Shown here: piece by piece, positions 32,001-43,612 of the stretch
Layout: each line of letters starts with the position of its first letter
Position numbering within the stretch: the first letter of the stretch is position 1
Assembly: GCF_000003815.2 (NCBI RefSeq)
Contig: NC_049982.1
Coordinates: forward strand, 29,663,433 to 29,707,571
Reading direction: 5' to 3'
Source: Branchiostoma floridae
Lineage: Eukaryota > Chordata > Leptocardii > Amphioxiformes > Branchiostomatidae
Length of the DNA stretch: 44,139 nt
Notes under the pieces: generated by a model
The model's database searches: none
Told to the model about the DNA's origin: nothing
The model's input: the letters and a program-made list of their open reading frames with translations, nothing else
Position numbers and translations under genes: made by a program

Positions 32001-35000
32001 GGTTGTAACTTTTTGAAATTCCTTTTTGGAAAGGGCCAAGACCATCCAACAAAGTCCTAACACGGTCAGGTCTCGGTCATGTCTATAGAATAACAACTGA
32101 AAAATGTGTCAAGTCATGGAAAGATTTGCAGCAATGCGTTTGACGCCACGCAATAGTTCTTAAAGCCGTGGTTGGTTAAAAGGTTGAGGGCATAGTCGGT
32201 TACGTGTAACCGGGGCTTAACATATCCCTCTCTCTTAAGGTGTGCTCCCACCGCACTTGTATGAAGCTTGCATCACTGCGGGGTTCGTTCACTGCGTCAC
32301 TATTTGGTTATTTTCTCGTAAAACAATGACTTAAAAGACGAGAAAGAACTAAAAAAAGAAGAAAATCCGTTCTTTATCTCTGAAATTCGCTGAGTATCTT
32401 TGGGGAGGTTGGGCATTATTAGTCCATGGGCCAGGACCCGAAATTGAGGATATTTGTACCACTGAGAGGGACCAGAGCTACCATGCATTTTTTGAATCTG
32501 CAATAACCAAAGTTTATTTTAATCCATGATAACAAGCTTTTATGTACAGCTTTCTTGTTGTAATCACCTGACCAAGTGACGTCATCCAAACGGATCTCTC
32601 TGATTGACACCATGCTGAAAGGAACGCGTAGAAATATCAAACATCAATATTTTTAAATAAAAATTCATAGGTTGGTAGAACCAGTCACTACAACCACCGA
32701 AATATTCTTCCCTTTTTAATAATTAGCTTTGATAGAAAATTATGAGTCCTAACATCAGATTTTTTTGGAGATTTTCTCATAAAAAATATATAGTTTACTT
32801 TCCAATATCGTGCATTTATTCACATTACCTATGAGGCCACCACTTGACCCCAAACTTACCTTTTTTGTATGATAAGATAAAGGCATCACAATCTTGAAAA
32901 AGATCGATATTTTGACTTTGATCACTTGTTTTTCCTACAGACAGAGCCTCTTAAGATTACCCATGATGCATTGCGATATCAGAGTGATTTGGTAAAATGC
33001 CTGCAGGGGTATAATTCTTAAAACACTTATAACTCCTGATAGAATTGACAGATTTTCTTGATTTCAAGCCCAAAATGCAGGGAATTATGTGACCAATTAA
33101 CAAAACTTATTATAAGAGACCCCATAGGTAGCCCGGATAAATGCCTGATGTTAGAAAGTAAACAATGCATTTTCTACACAGAAATTACCCCAAAAATCGT
33201 AGTTTCAAGACTCATAACTTGCAAAAGACACAGAGTATCGACAAAATATTGATTATTTTGTGATTCCCAAGGCTTCTTTTATCTATGCAATGTATTTTGA
33301 CAGAAAATTGTTGATGTTTGAGAATTTGTCCTGGTCTTTTATATTTAGCCCCCATAACCGATGTTCATTCTGATGACGTCATTTTGTCACGTGATTACAA
33401 GAAGAAAGCTGTACATAAAAGCTTGTTATTATACATAAGAATAAACTTTAGTTATTGCAGATTCAAAAAATCCATAGCAGCTCTGGTCCCTATCGGTGGT
33501 ACAAAAAATCGTCCTGGCCCATGGACTATATGGCCTTAGATGATTTTCGGAAATGTGCATTCATAGTGCATTGAAATGCCAAATTCTTGACAACGTTGTG
33601 TAACACCGCTATCTTTCTGAACAGGTTGGAGTCCAAAATGGGCCGCACTCTTCCGATGGTATACGTATTTCCGGTGGTCATCTGAACGTACCCAAAACAT
33701 CGCCAGACATGTACGAGGATGGAGCAGAGCATGGATCACACGGCAAGCAGAACCATCGGCACCCAAACTACTTTCCCGTCGCCATAGTTGGGATAGGTGA
33801 GATTTGCTGCCTGTGTTCACCTTTATCCACAGAGTAACTATCCGGATGTTTTTTTTAAACAGGTTTATTACGGATATAGATGTTAAACCAAAAAGTAATA
33901 GAAGAAAGAATACATTCTTATACAGAGATTTTAAGCTCTAGAATAATTTGTGGACCGATACTTAATATCACACAGTTTATGGACACAGATTTATCAAGAT
34001 CGTCAAAGACGAATTACTCCAAATGATGTCTCATTTGTTAGTATTGATATCCTTCGCATAGTTTTCATCTGTGTGTTTGCGTAGGTCTGTATATAATGCT
34101 ATGTAAGTACAAACAAGGAAAATTAGCCCCAGGGGGCACCCCAATAAATTACTACTAAATGACGAAAAATGTAACACGGATACGTGCAATATCAAACGCC
34201 CCCTATCGATTCTCTACATACGTGCAAACTGCATAGATGGATGCAACATAATCAAATCGCCCTCTATCGATTCTCTACATACGTGCAGGCTGCAGGATGC
34301 CCGGTGGAACTACTAGTCCGGAGAAGTTCTGGGACGTCATCAGCGAAGGGAGAAACGTCATCACCGAAGTCCCACCGGAGAGATGGTCGCTGGATGTCTA
34401 CCACAGCACCGACCCGCACCAGTCAGGCACACACGTCACACGCAAGGCTGGGTTTGTGGACGGCATCGACATGTTCGACCACACTTTCTTCAAGGTACAG
34501 TCCTCTAGTACAGTCTCCTATTCATTGGTTAATAAATTTATTCTCATCAGGATGGTTCGTCACTGAATAAAGAGACTCTTTGCACAACCATTGCTTTATT
34601 CTCACCGACATTTCGGTGACCGTCTGACACCTTCTTCAGGGCAGATCTGGTTAGTTTATATTGTATTGCAGGGCAGGTGTCTTACTTTACTAAGGTATAG
34701 TAATACATGTTGTGACCGAAGCTGAACTGTAAGCAGCGACACCTGTCCTGCAGTACATTGTAAACCAGTCAGAATTTCCCTGAAGAAGGTTATAGACAGT
34801 CACCGAAACGTCCATGAGAATAGAGCTGGTTGGTTGTGAAAAAAAAAAAGTCTCTTTATTCAGTTATAAATAAAACATGCACAAAATACGGCTGTCTAAA
34901 GTTACCTACGGGCTATATGCCTACCTGATGTGTAGCGGCTGTAGCCATGGAAAACTCACATTGGTAGCGTACTAGTCTAACTGCTAGAGTGTCTAGTGAT

Positions 35001-38000
35001 ATTTAACACTTCTAGCACCACGCGAAGTGTCAGGATAGAAGTAGTAACTGATAATCTTTAAACACTTTTGACAAGATATGAAAACATCCAAACTGCACTT
35101 ATTCTATACTGTCCATGACACATCTAACATGGCTAGAAACCCATTTTTCCTACCATATAAATAGCCCCAAGCCTTACCTGTGATGATGTCATCTCCAAAA
35201 ATGCCAACATTTCATTTTAACTAAGTATGGCATAAAATCCATTTATTTGCGTCTAATTGTGACCTTTAACCTTCAAGATTTCGCCCCGCGAGGCCGCCAT
35301 GATGGACCCCCAGCAGCGCCACCTCCTGGCATAAAATCCATTTATTTGCGTCTAATTGTGACCTTTAACCTTCAAGATTTCGCCCCGCGAGGCCGCCATG
35401 ATGGACCCCCAGCAGCGCCACCTCCTGGAGGTGTCGTACGAGACGTTTGAAGACGCAGGTATCGTACCCGAGAAGGTGTCGGAGTCATGTGGTGTGTTTG
35501 TCGGCATCGGCATGTCCGATTATGCCATGGGTCTGTCACCCGACAGGCATCTATTCAACTCCTATGCCAACACAGGTCTTGAGCATAGCCTGGCTGCAAA
35601 CAGAATCTCGTATGTATTTAACCTGAAGGGACCTAGCTTGACTGTAGACACTGCTTGCGCGTCGTCCATGACGGCATTGCACCTGGCCTGTTCTTCGTTG
35701 TGTAAGAGCGAATGTAACATAGCTTTGGTGGGTGGCTGTAACATCTTGTTGTCACCAGAAATAACGGTGGGCTTTAGCGCAATGGGAGTGTTGTCACCAG
35801 ACGGAAGAAGCTGTCCATTCGACGCTTCGGCCAATGGCTATGTTCGTAGCGAAGGGTTTGGCGCCATTCTAGTCAAGCCATTGGAAGATGCTATAAGAGA
35901 TGGAGACCATGTGTATAGTGTGATAAAGGGGAGTGGCATAGCGGACAACGGCTTCAGTCAAAGTATAACCATGCCTTCATCCAGTGCGCAGGAGATACTG
36001 ATGAAGAACACGTTCGCCCGCTTCGGTGTTCCCTTGTCAAGTATTTCGTACATCGAAGCTCACGGCACCAGCACACCTGTTGGAGACCCCGCAGAAGCTC
36101 TGGCAATCGGGAACACCTTTGGACCACATCTTCTGTCACCACTGAAGATTGGGTCGAGTAAGAGCAACTTTGGCCACATGGAGTGCGCTTCTGGCATAGT
36201 GGGCGTCATCAAGACAGCTCTAATGATGGACAGACGTATTCTGTGTCCATCAATCAACTTCACGTCACCAAATCCTGAGGTCGATTTTGAAGCGTTGAAT
36301 TTGAGAGTGCAAACACAATTGGAGCCATTTCTCACGAGTGAGAAGAAGATGACCGCTGGAGTCAACAGCTTTGGATTTGGAGGAGCCCTTGCCCACGTCA
36401 TTATGGAAGAGCACCGAGCTGTTCCGACTAAACGACATCCCTCCCGCCGGAGAAGTGGATGGCAGTTCGGCCCGAATGATGAGAAAGGAAAGTACGTCAT
36501 TCTACCACTCAGTGCTAAGACACAGGAGTCACTAACAGATCTTGCTAAGAAGTGGCTCGAGTTTCAAGACGAAAAGGACGCAGCCTGTGTCGCCTCTTGG
36601 GCCTCCACACGACGAACCCATCACCAGACTAGACTTGCTGTCATTGCCAACTCCGGGGCGCATATGAGAGAGTCTCTACAATGTTACGCCAACAAGACGG
36701 CCACCCTCGACATCATCAGCGGGGAAGTGAAGACGCCCTACCCAAAGGTGTGCTTCGTCTTCCCAGGTCAGGGACAGCAATGGAACGACATGGGTAGAGT
36801 GCTGTACCAGATGGAGCCGGTCTTTCGGGATGCTGTCGATACCTGCGACAGCATCTTCGAAAGCATCAGCGGATGGTCTCTCCTAAAGAAATATGGATTA
36901 TTTGTCGAAACTGGTGGCGCCGGCGTACATGTACGGCTAACGCTTGACAAGTTTAGGGTCTCTCAACCGGCCATATTGTTCATGCAGGTCGGCCTCTATG
37001 TCTTATTAAAGCACTGGGGTGTCCAACCGGATGTCGTACTTGGTCACAGCCTTGGCGAGATTGCTGCAGCTCACGCATGTGGTGGTTTGACTCTGAAGGA
37101 GGCTGTACGTGCCATCTACGTTAGAAGCATGGAACAAGAAAAGCTGGAAGGAACAGGAAGGATGGCGGCCGTACGCTCGTCGCTGGTGGAGGCAGGACAG
37201 CTTGTCGCTCGAGTCCCTGGCGTCCACGTAGCTTGCGACAACTCTCCAACTTCTGTAACAATAGCAGGGTCAACGGAAGCTGTTCAGGCGCTGCAAGAAG
37301 ATAACCCCACTAAGATGAAAGTACTGCGTGTTTCCTGTGCTTTTCACACAGAGCACATGGATCCTCTTAGGGATTCCTTTTTCGGAGCAATGTCCTCATT
37401 CCAGCCAGAAAGAGATGGAAACGTTCATGTGCCATTCTACTCCACGGTGACAGGACAACGTTACACGGGACAGTTTGACGCCTCCTATTGGTGGAATAAC
37501 ATCAGGGAAAACGTTAAGTTTACGTCTGCAACCAGGTCAGTTATCAGAGATCACAATCCAGATATCTACATCGAACTTGGCGCCTCAGCTACACTCTTGT
37601 CCGCTGTTGCTCAGACTTTGAAGCACGACAACCACCCTGTGAAAGTCACAGTGCCATGTGGACAGCGAGAGAACAACGATCGGAGATGTCTTTTACGGGC
37701 CGTGGGTACGTTATACGCTCACGGGGTGGACATCAACTGGTCAAACGTAACTCCAGGTGCAGCCGCATGGACACCCATCCCGACATACGTCTGGCAACAC
37801 CAGCGGCACTGGCAGGAGGCAGAATCCTCCCGCAAGAGGAGACTTGGTCTTGAGGACCGAACCTTCAAGGGTCAGAACGGTAACATCAGCCTTGATATGT
37901 TCCCCTTCCTTGCAGATCATGTAGTCAATGGTAAAGTTGTGTTTCCTGGTGCCGCGTACGTTGAGTATATTGCCCAGTCCACATTTGGTGCTTTGGAAAA

Positions 38001-41000
38001 TCCTTGCATGGAGAATGTGAGCTTTAAGCATGTCCTGGTCTGGCCGGAGGTTGGTGATGTCGGCAAGGACAAAGCGACATTGCAGCTTGTAGTTAAAAGG
38101 GACGGGAAGAAAGTGGAGATCCTCACAGACAAAGTTCATGCCGAGAGTTACGTCGCCAAGGAGGAAAGATGTTCACCCTTGAGTGTATCTGACATCGAAA
38201 TGTCGAAGATATTGGAGACGGTCTCGAGCACAACATTCTACCAACGACTGGATGACCTAGGTCTACAGTATGGTCCCTCGTTCCAAGCTGTGGATAAGGC
38301 CGTCATAGGTGACTGGGAAGCTGTAGGGTACCTAAGGCCAGCAAACGACACGCAGCAGAGGACACAGACGACACTGTTAGACGGTTGCTTTCAGGTTGCC
38401 ATTGCCGCCATTGGCCCCAGCTCTACTCTTTACCTTCCAACGGGTATCGTAAACTTCAATATGTACGTCCCTTCCCTGCCCTTAGGGGAACCCCTTGTCG
38501 CTCATGCTAGGATCATCGACTGTGACAGCTCGTTTTTCAAAGCTGATATCACCATGACCACCACCCAGGGGAGGGTGTTAACCCGTATCGTCGGTTTCGA
38601 AGCTCGTGGCGTCCAGAGCACCAGTACCGATGTAGAGCCAGAAAGCTGCTTGTACAAAACCAAATGGCAGCCTATCAACTCATATTTACCTAAGACAGAT
38701 ATTTTCTACAACATCTTCGACGCTAACCATCTTCGGAAACAGTTTAGGGATGAAATGGAAGTAATAGAGGCTGTAGAAAAGATAATCCCCAGACTGAAGT
38801 GTGTTACGGTGTCCTACATTCGTCGTGCTCTTACCACCGTTCCGCAACACGAGATCAGCCCGAAGAATGCAAGGTACGTGGAAAGACTCAAACAGATCAT
38901 CACTGAAGAGTCAAGCGTCGAAAGTCTGTCAATAGATGGGGTACGTGCACTATTAGATGAGATGAGCAGCAACGTACCAGCCTTTGAGTTTGATCTGAAA
39001 ACACTACAGCGCATTGGAGACCTTCTGCCTATGGCTCTACGTGACCCGTCCGCGGTTGCACCAGTTCTTTTTGCTGAAGGAGTCCTAGCTGAGTACTTCA
39101 TGCACTCCCAGAGTATCAAAATCTACTACCAAGCATGTGCGGAAGCAGTCGGGAAAGCCGTTGAAACTGCACTGACACGGAAGCAGATTGTCCGGATTCT
39201 CGAAATAGGGGGTAGGTCTGGTGGACTCGCGCAGATACTTTTGAATAACGTCAAGAATCATGCAGATTCAGGTTCCATTGAGTATGTATTCACAGGACTA
39301 AGCACGACCTTCTTTGCCCAAGCCAGTCAAGCTCTTCAGGACTTCCCGTTTGTGAAATACAAAGAGCTTAATATTGAGAAGCCAGTGCAATCGCAAAACT
39401 TCGTCCCTGGAACGTTCGACATTGTTATCTGCACGGACACCCTTCACACGTCCGTTGATGTCATGGCCGGGCTCAAAAACGTGCAAAGTCTCCTCTCTCC
39501 TGGTGGATGGCTTGTCATGCTGGAGCCAACCAACGCTTTCTACATGGTGGAAGTAATTTTTGGGTCTCTGGAGCTGTGTTGGGCATATGATGACGAGTAT
39601 AGAAGAGAGTCGTGCTGGCTCTCCCAGAAAGAGTGGTGCGACCTCTTCGTGAAGGGAGGAATGTGCGATGTGGTGGGGGTGTCGTCTCCTGGAGAATTCT
39701 TCCATTCCGCAATAGTTGGGAGGAAAGGAGAACCAGTGGCGACCACCACAACCCTGACGCAGCAACCAAACGCCGAAGACAAGTGGATCCTCGTTGGTGA
39801 ACAAGGCAGCCCCATTGGCAACACACTTCAGGCAATCCTTCCCGAAGACACGCTGATGTGTCACATTGGTGACAGGATAGACATACCGACACAGGGTCCA
39901 CGGCTCAAGGTTGTCTACGTCTGGCCAGAGAACGATACAAACCTGAGACACGCCTTAGCTTTGACAAAGTCCTTAAGCGCTGCATCAGAAAGGGTCCATT
40001 GCATTTGGGTGTTTACGGTAGGAGGAAGCGTAGACTGTCCGAGGCCTGCGCCATCTGTTGTGACAGGCTTTTTCCGAGTGGTCAACAACGAGCTGAAGAA
40101 TCTACCAATCTACACAGTAGATTTGCCTCCAACAGCTTGTGCATCCGGGTTTGGGGAGTTAGCTGGTACCCTGGCGACTCTGTTGTCTGAGCCACCAGCT
40201 GAGAGAGAGCTAGCAGTCAGAAATGGTGGTGTTCTAGTCCCAAGGCTTATCCGGACTTCCTTGTCAAAGAGCTCGAGTATCCACCCAACAGCCCTGTGCC
40301 ATCGATGGGTCCTTGATGTCTCTCTAGATAAGACCAGAACAGTGGAGGACGTTGAGTTTTACGAACTCCCTCCTGCAGCTCTCTCGAGTCATCACGTTCG
40401 GGTCCAAGTCCGCGCGGCAGGCCTGAATTTCAAAGACGTGATGATGGCACTCGGACTTCTGAGCGGTCTCAATCTACAACCCCAGTTTGGTCTGGAGTGT
40501 TCTGGAACGGTAGTGGAGGTTAGCAGCTCTGTGGAGCATGTCAAAGTAGGGGATGAAGTCATTGCCTTTGGGGATAACTGTTTCGCCTCCCATGTTGACT
40601 GCCACGAGCGCTTTGTCGTTAAGAAGCCGTCAAATGTCACATGGGCTGAAGCTGCTGGCTTTAGCATGGTGTTCATGACTGCCTACTATGCTTTGGTTGA
40701 AAGGGCCGGTCTCGTTCGTGACCAATCTGTATTGATACACTCTGCATGTGGAGGGGTGGGACAGGCCGCCATCCAGATAGCGCGTTTAGTAGGAGCCCGT
40801 ATATTCTGCACGGCTGGATCTGAGGAAAAACGAAACTTTCTCCGGCACGAGTTGGGAATAGCACACGTCTCAGACTCAAGATCTACACGATTCTACCAAG
40901 ACGTCTTACAGTGGACAGGTGGAGAAGGAGTAGACGTTTGCCTAAGCTCCTTGTATGGTGACCTACAAACGACAACCCTGAAGGTGTTGAGCCCAGGCGG

Positions 41001-43382
41001 CATTCTTTGTGAAATCGGCAAGCGGTCAATGCTGGAGAACGCCAAAATGGACACCGGACCTTTACTGGAAAACAAGAACTTCTTCTCGGTCCAACTGGAT
41101 CTTCTGATGAATAGAAATCCCACACGGGTCCAAACGTTGATGACGACAGTCTGCAATCTTCTGAAAGATGGTGAGATCCATCCAGTGAAGACAACGATCA
41201 AGCACATCGGCGACTATAAAGGCACGTTGAGGTGGATGTCAATGGGTCAACATGTCGGAAAGGTGGTCTTCGAGGTGCCGCCAAAGTTCCAACCGGAGAG
41301 ATTGAATCCGCCCCGGCAGAGTTTTGATGCGCACGGGCTTTACCTCATCACTGGCGGATTCGGCGGCGTCGGACAGGCCCTAGCTCGTTGGATGGTAGAC
41401 CACGGTGCCAGGCACATCGCTCTTCTCTCAAGGAATGGATGCAAGACCGCTGAGAACAGACGAACCGTTGCCTTCATGGAAAGTAGAGGAGCTGAAGTCC
41501 ACGCACTTACCGTAGACGTGACAAACAAGACGTCACTTGAAACGACGCTGAACCATCTGCGAGAGAACCCCTTGATTCCAGCGCTAAAAGGCATCTTTCA
41601 TTTGGCTGCTGTCATTGATGATTCAAATGTCCTTGACGTTACCGAAAGTCAGTTGGAAAGAGTTTTAGCAGCAAAGGCAAAGGGCGCACTCAACCTACAC
41701 GAACTGACACAGAGGGACCAACTGGATATCTTCTTCTTGCTGTCATCTGTGGCAGCGACGTGGGGCAATACAGAACAGTGCGGGTACGTTGCTGCCAACA
41801 GCTTTCTTGACGCCCTTGCAGAGCATCGACATAGACAAGGTCTTCCAGCCCTCTCTGTGCAGTTGGATGCTGTCCGAGGAGTCGGCTTCCTGGAGGGGAA
41901 GAAGAAAGCTACCGAGATCGTCAAAAGGAAGGGTTTCCTGACACTGCACATCAACAACGTTCTGCGGATGATGCCACGTCTCTTACAGGCACGAGACATC
42001 GCTGTCATCACTCTTGCAAATACGGTGCGTATCGCAATCACAGCTATGTATAAAAGTTCATTTTTACTGGCAGATGCTATTAAGAACTAGACTTAAACTA
42101 ACCAACAGTAAGGCTTGTTAGAAATTGCCCACTCCGTCAGTCTTGTCTACTACAACTTTCGGGATGTGACGTTGGAGACACGCAACTGCAGCAGCGGGTC
42201 GTAGGTGTCAGGTAGACCTGTGTCACCCCCCGTCTCGTTCTCGAATGTCCCGTCCCGGAAGCTGCAGAAGACGAGTTTATTCGGCGAGATCAGCCAATAA
42301 TTTAGACTAGTACCAGCTACTAGGTTCAGTGTTAATTTTTTCACGATTCAATCAAAGGCCATTTGTAATGGCTAACATTAGGTCTCCAATATTACATTTG
42401 TTTGTTTGTTTGTTTGTTTGTTTGTTTGTTTTTACACCACGGAGAGGGTTGATATGATTTTCAACAAAGTTATGGCATTTGATTACTAAATCAAGAGAAA
42501 AAAAATCAATTTTTGTTTACTTGGGCCATCGTATGGATGACATGTTCTGTGAAATCAAAGAGTGATGTGAGCTTGTAAAGAAATTTCCTTATCGTTTCAT
42601 ATGACTCTTACCGGTACCTCAGATGATTTTTTGATAATATAGTGTATATTGACATTTCCCTCACAGAATAATTCTGTTCGCCATTCTTTTATGCACAGGA
42701 CTGGTGCAGGACGATGCAATTCTCATACCCAAGTACCATGAAGTATCGACACCTTGTACACGAACAGAAGAACTCAGGGAAGGTAGTTTTGCAGACCTAA
42801 ATCCATAGATACCATGTGGTGAAAGTTTTATTCGGATTATATAAAACTAATTCGCCTTTATCCTGGTATAAACCATATCCGTTGTTTTTAAAACAGGATG
42901 GTTTCAAATAGCAAAACGTTGCCATTTGAAACCACCATCCGTCGACTTGATTTCTTTATATATTCTGATTGAACAAAAAAGTCTTTAAGTCTTTGATATA
43001 AGTTATCCAGTTGATAAAAAGAGTTTGTTGCAGTAAAAAAAGTCTGAAGATTAACTAGCGTTACATAGCAGTATCTTGCACGCCTTGTTTGAATTATTTG
43101 TTTATTTATTTTACAATTACCTTGTGGTCATCTCCATCAGCTGACAGTGTCCGGAGTACGGATGACCTGAATGGACAGCTGCTGGACCATCTCGGTCAGA
43201 TCCTCGGTATGCCCCCAGACCAGATTGACCTCGACCAACCAATGGTCAACTACGGTGTGGACTCCCTCATGGCCATCGACATAGTCAACTGGGCGAACAA
43301 AACCTTTAACCTCAGTGTGTCGCAACTGGATATCTTAAGTGGGATGACCGCAAAAACATTGGTTGGAAAAATCACCATGTGA
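29080..43382 (+). CDS. Type I reducing polyketide synthase (KS-AT-DH-cMT-ER-KR-ACP)
   Basis: Likely exons: 29080-29259 (tentative), 33625-33796, 34289-34494, 35377-42024, 42699-42782, 43141-43382; about 2,500 residues. KS: VDTACASS (Cys 35656), EAHGTSTPVGDP and NFGHMECASG supply Cys-His-His. AT: GHSLGE (Ser 37048) and CAFHTEHMDP, which resembles malonyl-type loading. DH: HVVNGKVVFP (HxxxGxxxxP) and LLDGCFQ. A methyltransferase-like domain near 39.2-39.6 kb has a damaged SAM motif (LEIGGRSGG). ER: LNFKDVMMALG and HSACGGVGQAAIQIA. KR: LITGGFGGVG, LLSSVAA, GYVAANSFLDAL and an IDD motif, as in B-type KRs. ACP: GVDSLMAID (Ser 43263). No thioesterase or other release domain is seen. The enzyme should iteratively extend and fully reduce an acyl chain from malonyl-CoA with NADPH; the product is unknown. 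The ACP junction phase is unresolved. If the first exon is wrong, Met at 33709 is the alternative start. Confidence 0.88.
30225..31383. mobile_element. Non-autonomous piggyBac-like element with TTAA target duplication
   Basis: The left end reads TTAACCCTATTCAGACCGGG and the right end CCGGTCTGAATAGGGTTAA, an inverted repeat bounded by TTAA. CCCTA after TTAA is the known piggyBac terminus style. An uninterrupted copy of the flanking tandem repeat at about 31719-31750 reads GAATGCCTTAAGTCATGG with a single TTAA, which is the empty site. Internal sequence has several TGACGTCA palindromes and no transposase ORF, although 225 N hide part of it. Confidence 0.85.
30624..30848. other. Assembly gap, 225 N, inside the transposon
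   Basis: Unlike the other three gaps this run is 225 N, suggesting an estimated rather than default size. It hides the centre of the TTAA element. Confidence 1.
32420..33528. mobile_element. TA-flanked element with ~190-bp inverted arms
   Basis: Termini read TAGTCCATGGGCCAGGAC and GTCCTGGCCCATGGACTA, perfect inverted repeats next to TA, as for Tc1/mariner-type targets. The arms stay similar for about 190 bases: TTACAA.AAGAAAGCTGTAC, ATAAAAGCTTGTTAT and TTATTGCAGATTCAAAAAAT occur in both, inverted. The ~730-bp centre has no coding ORF. It lies in the intron before PKS exon 33625-33796. Confidence 0.7.
34190..34293 (+). repeat. 61-bp tandem duplication across a PKS 3' splice site
   Basis: The block ATCGATTCTCTACATACGTG occurs twice, 61 bases apart. 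In the downstream copy it is followed by CAG and exon 34289 (GCTGCAGG). In the upstream copy the AG is lost (CAAACTGCA). The upstream copy is therefore a dead acceptor. Confidence 0.8.
34562..34864. mobile_element. Foldback MITE in a PKS intron
   Basis: Perfect 16-base terminal inverted repeats ACTGAATAAAGAGACT and AGTCTCTTTATTCAGT bound about 303 bases. Inner inverted matches include ACCTTCTTCAGGG with CCCTGAAGAAGGT, and CCGACATTTCGGTGA-like arms. It starts 67 bases after the donor of exon 34289-34494. No target duplication was obvious and there is no ORF. Confidence 0.75.
35228..35425 (+). repeat. 99-bp perfect tandem duplication over the intron-exon border of the large PKS exon
   Basis: Two copies (35228-35326 and 35327-35425) look identical. 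Each contains the intron end (ACCTTTAACCTTCAAG) and the exon start encoding ISPREAAMMDPQQRHLL. Only the downstream copy continues into the KS domain. Using the upstream acceptor (exon start 35278) reads into TAA at 35332-35334. Confidence 0.9.
42397..42433. repeat. (GTTT)n microsatellite in a PKS intron
   Basis: About nine GTTT units between the KR-containing exon and the short 42699-42782 exon. Confidence 0.95.
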
Positions 43383-43385
43383 GAT

Positions 43386-43549
43386 CTCTCTCTCCCTCAC
43401 TCCACTCTCTTCCCCTCTCTATTTCCACCTCTCTGTAACTATCCCTCTTCCCCACTCTCTCTTCCTACATCTTTGTCACTGTCTTCTAGTCTCTCTTTCT
43501 CTCTTCCAGTCTCTCTCTTTCTCTCTTCCAGCCTCTCTGTTTCTCTCTA

Positions 43550-43580
<31 letters not shown>

Positions 43581-43612
43581 TTCTCTCTTCCTCTCCTTCT
43601 CCCCTGTTGGGT
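43386..43612. repeat. Pyrimidine-rich (CTCT/CTGT)n low-complexity tract in the PKS 3' flank
   Basis: It begins directly after the PKS stop codon and is almost entirely C and T, with several CTGT and CTCT runs. Its plus-strand ORFs are Leu/Ser/Phe low-complexity and not credible proteins. Confidence 0.95.

Larger units (their letters stand above)
29955..32160. repeat. ~365-bp tandem repeat in the first PKS intron
   Basis: Shared landmarks: AAGTCATGGAAA at about 31382, 31745 and 32111 (periods 363 and 366), CGATTCTCGCAGG-like blocks, and GGTCATGT.TGTAGAA blocks. The first unit is split by the transposon at 30225-31383, so its left half lies before 30225. Units are diverged by substitutions. 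Confidence 0.7.

Noticed and set aside
39298-39951. 217-codon minus-strand ORF in the PKS
   Set aside because: Shadow of the methyltransferase-like region; no family features.
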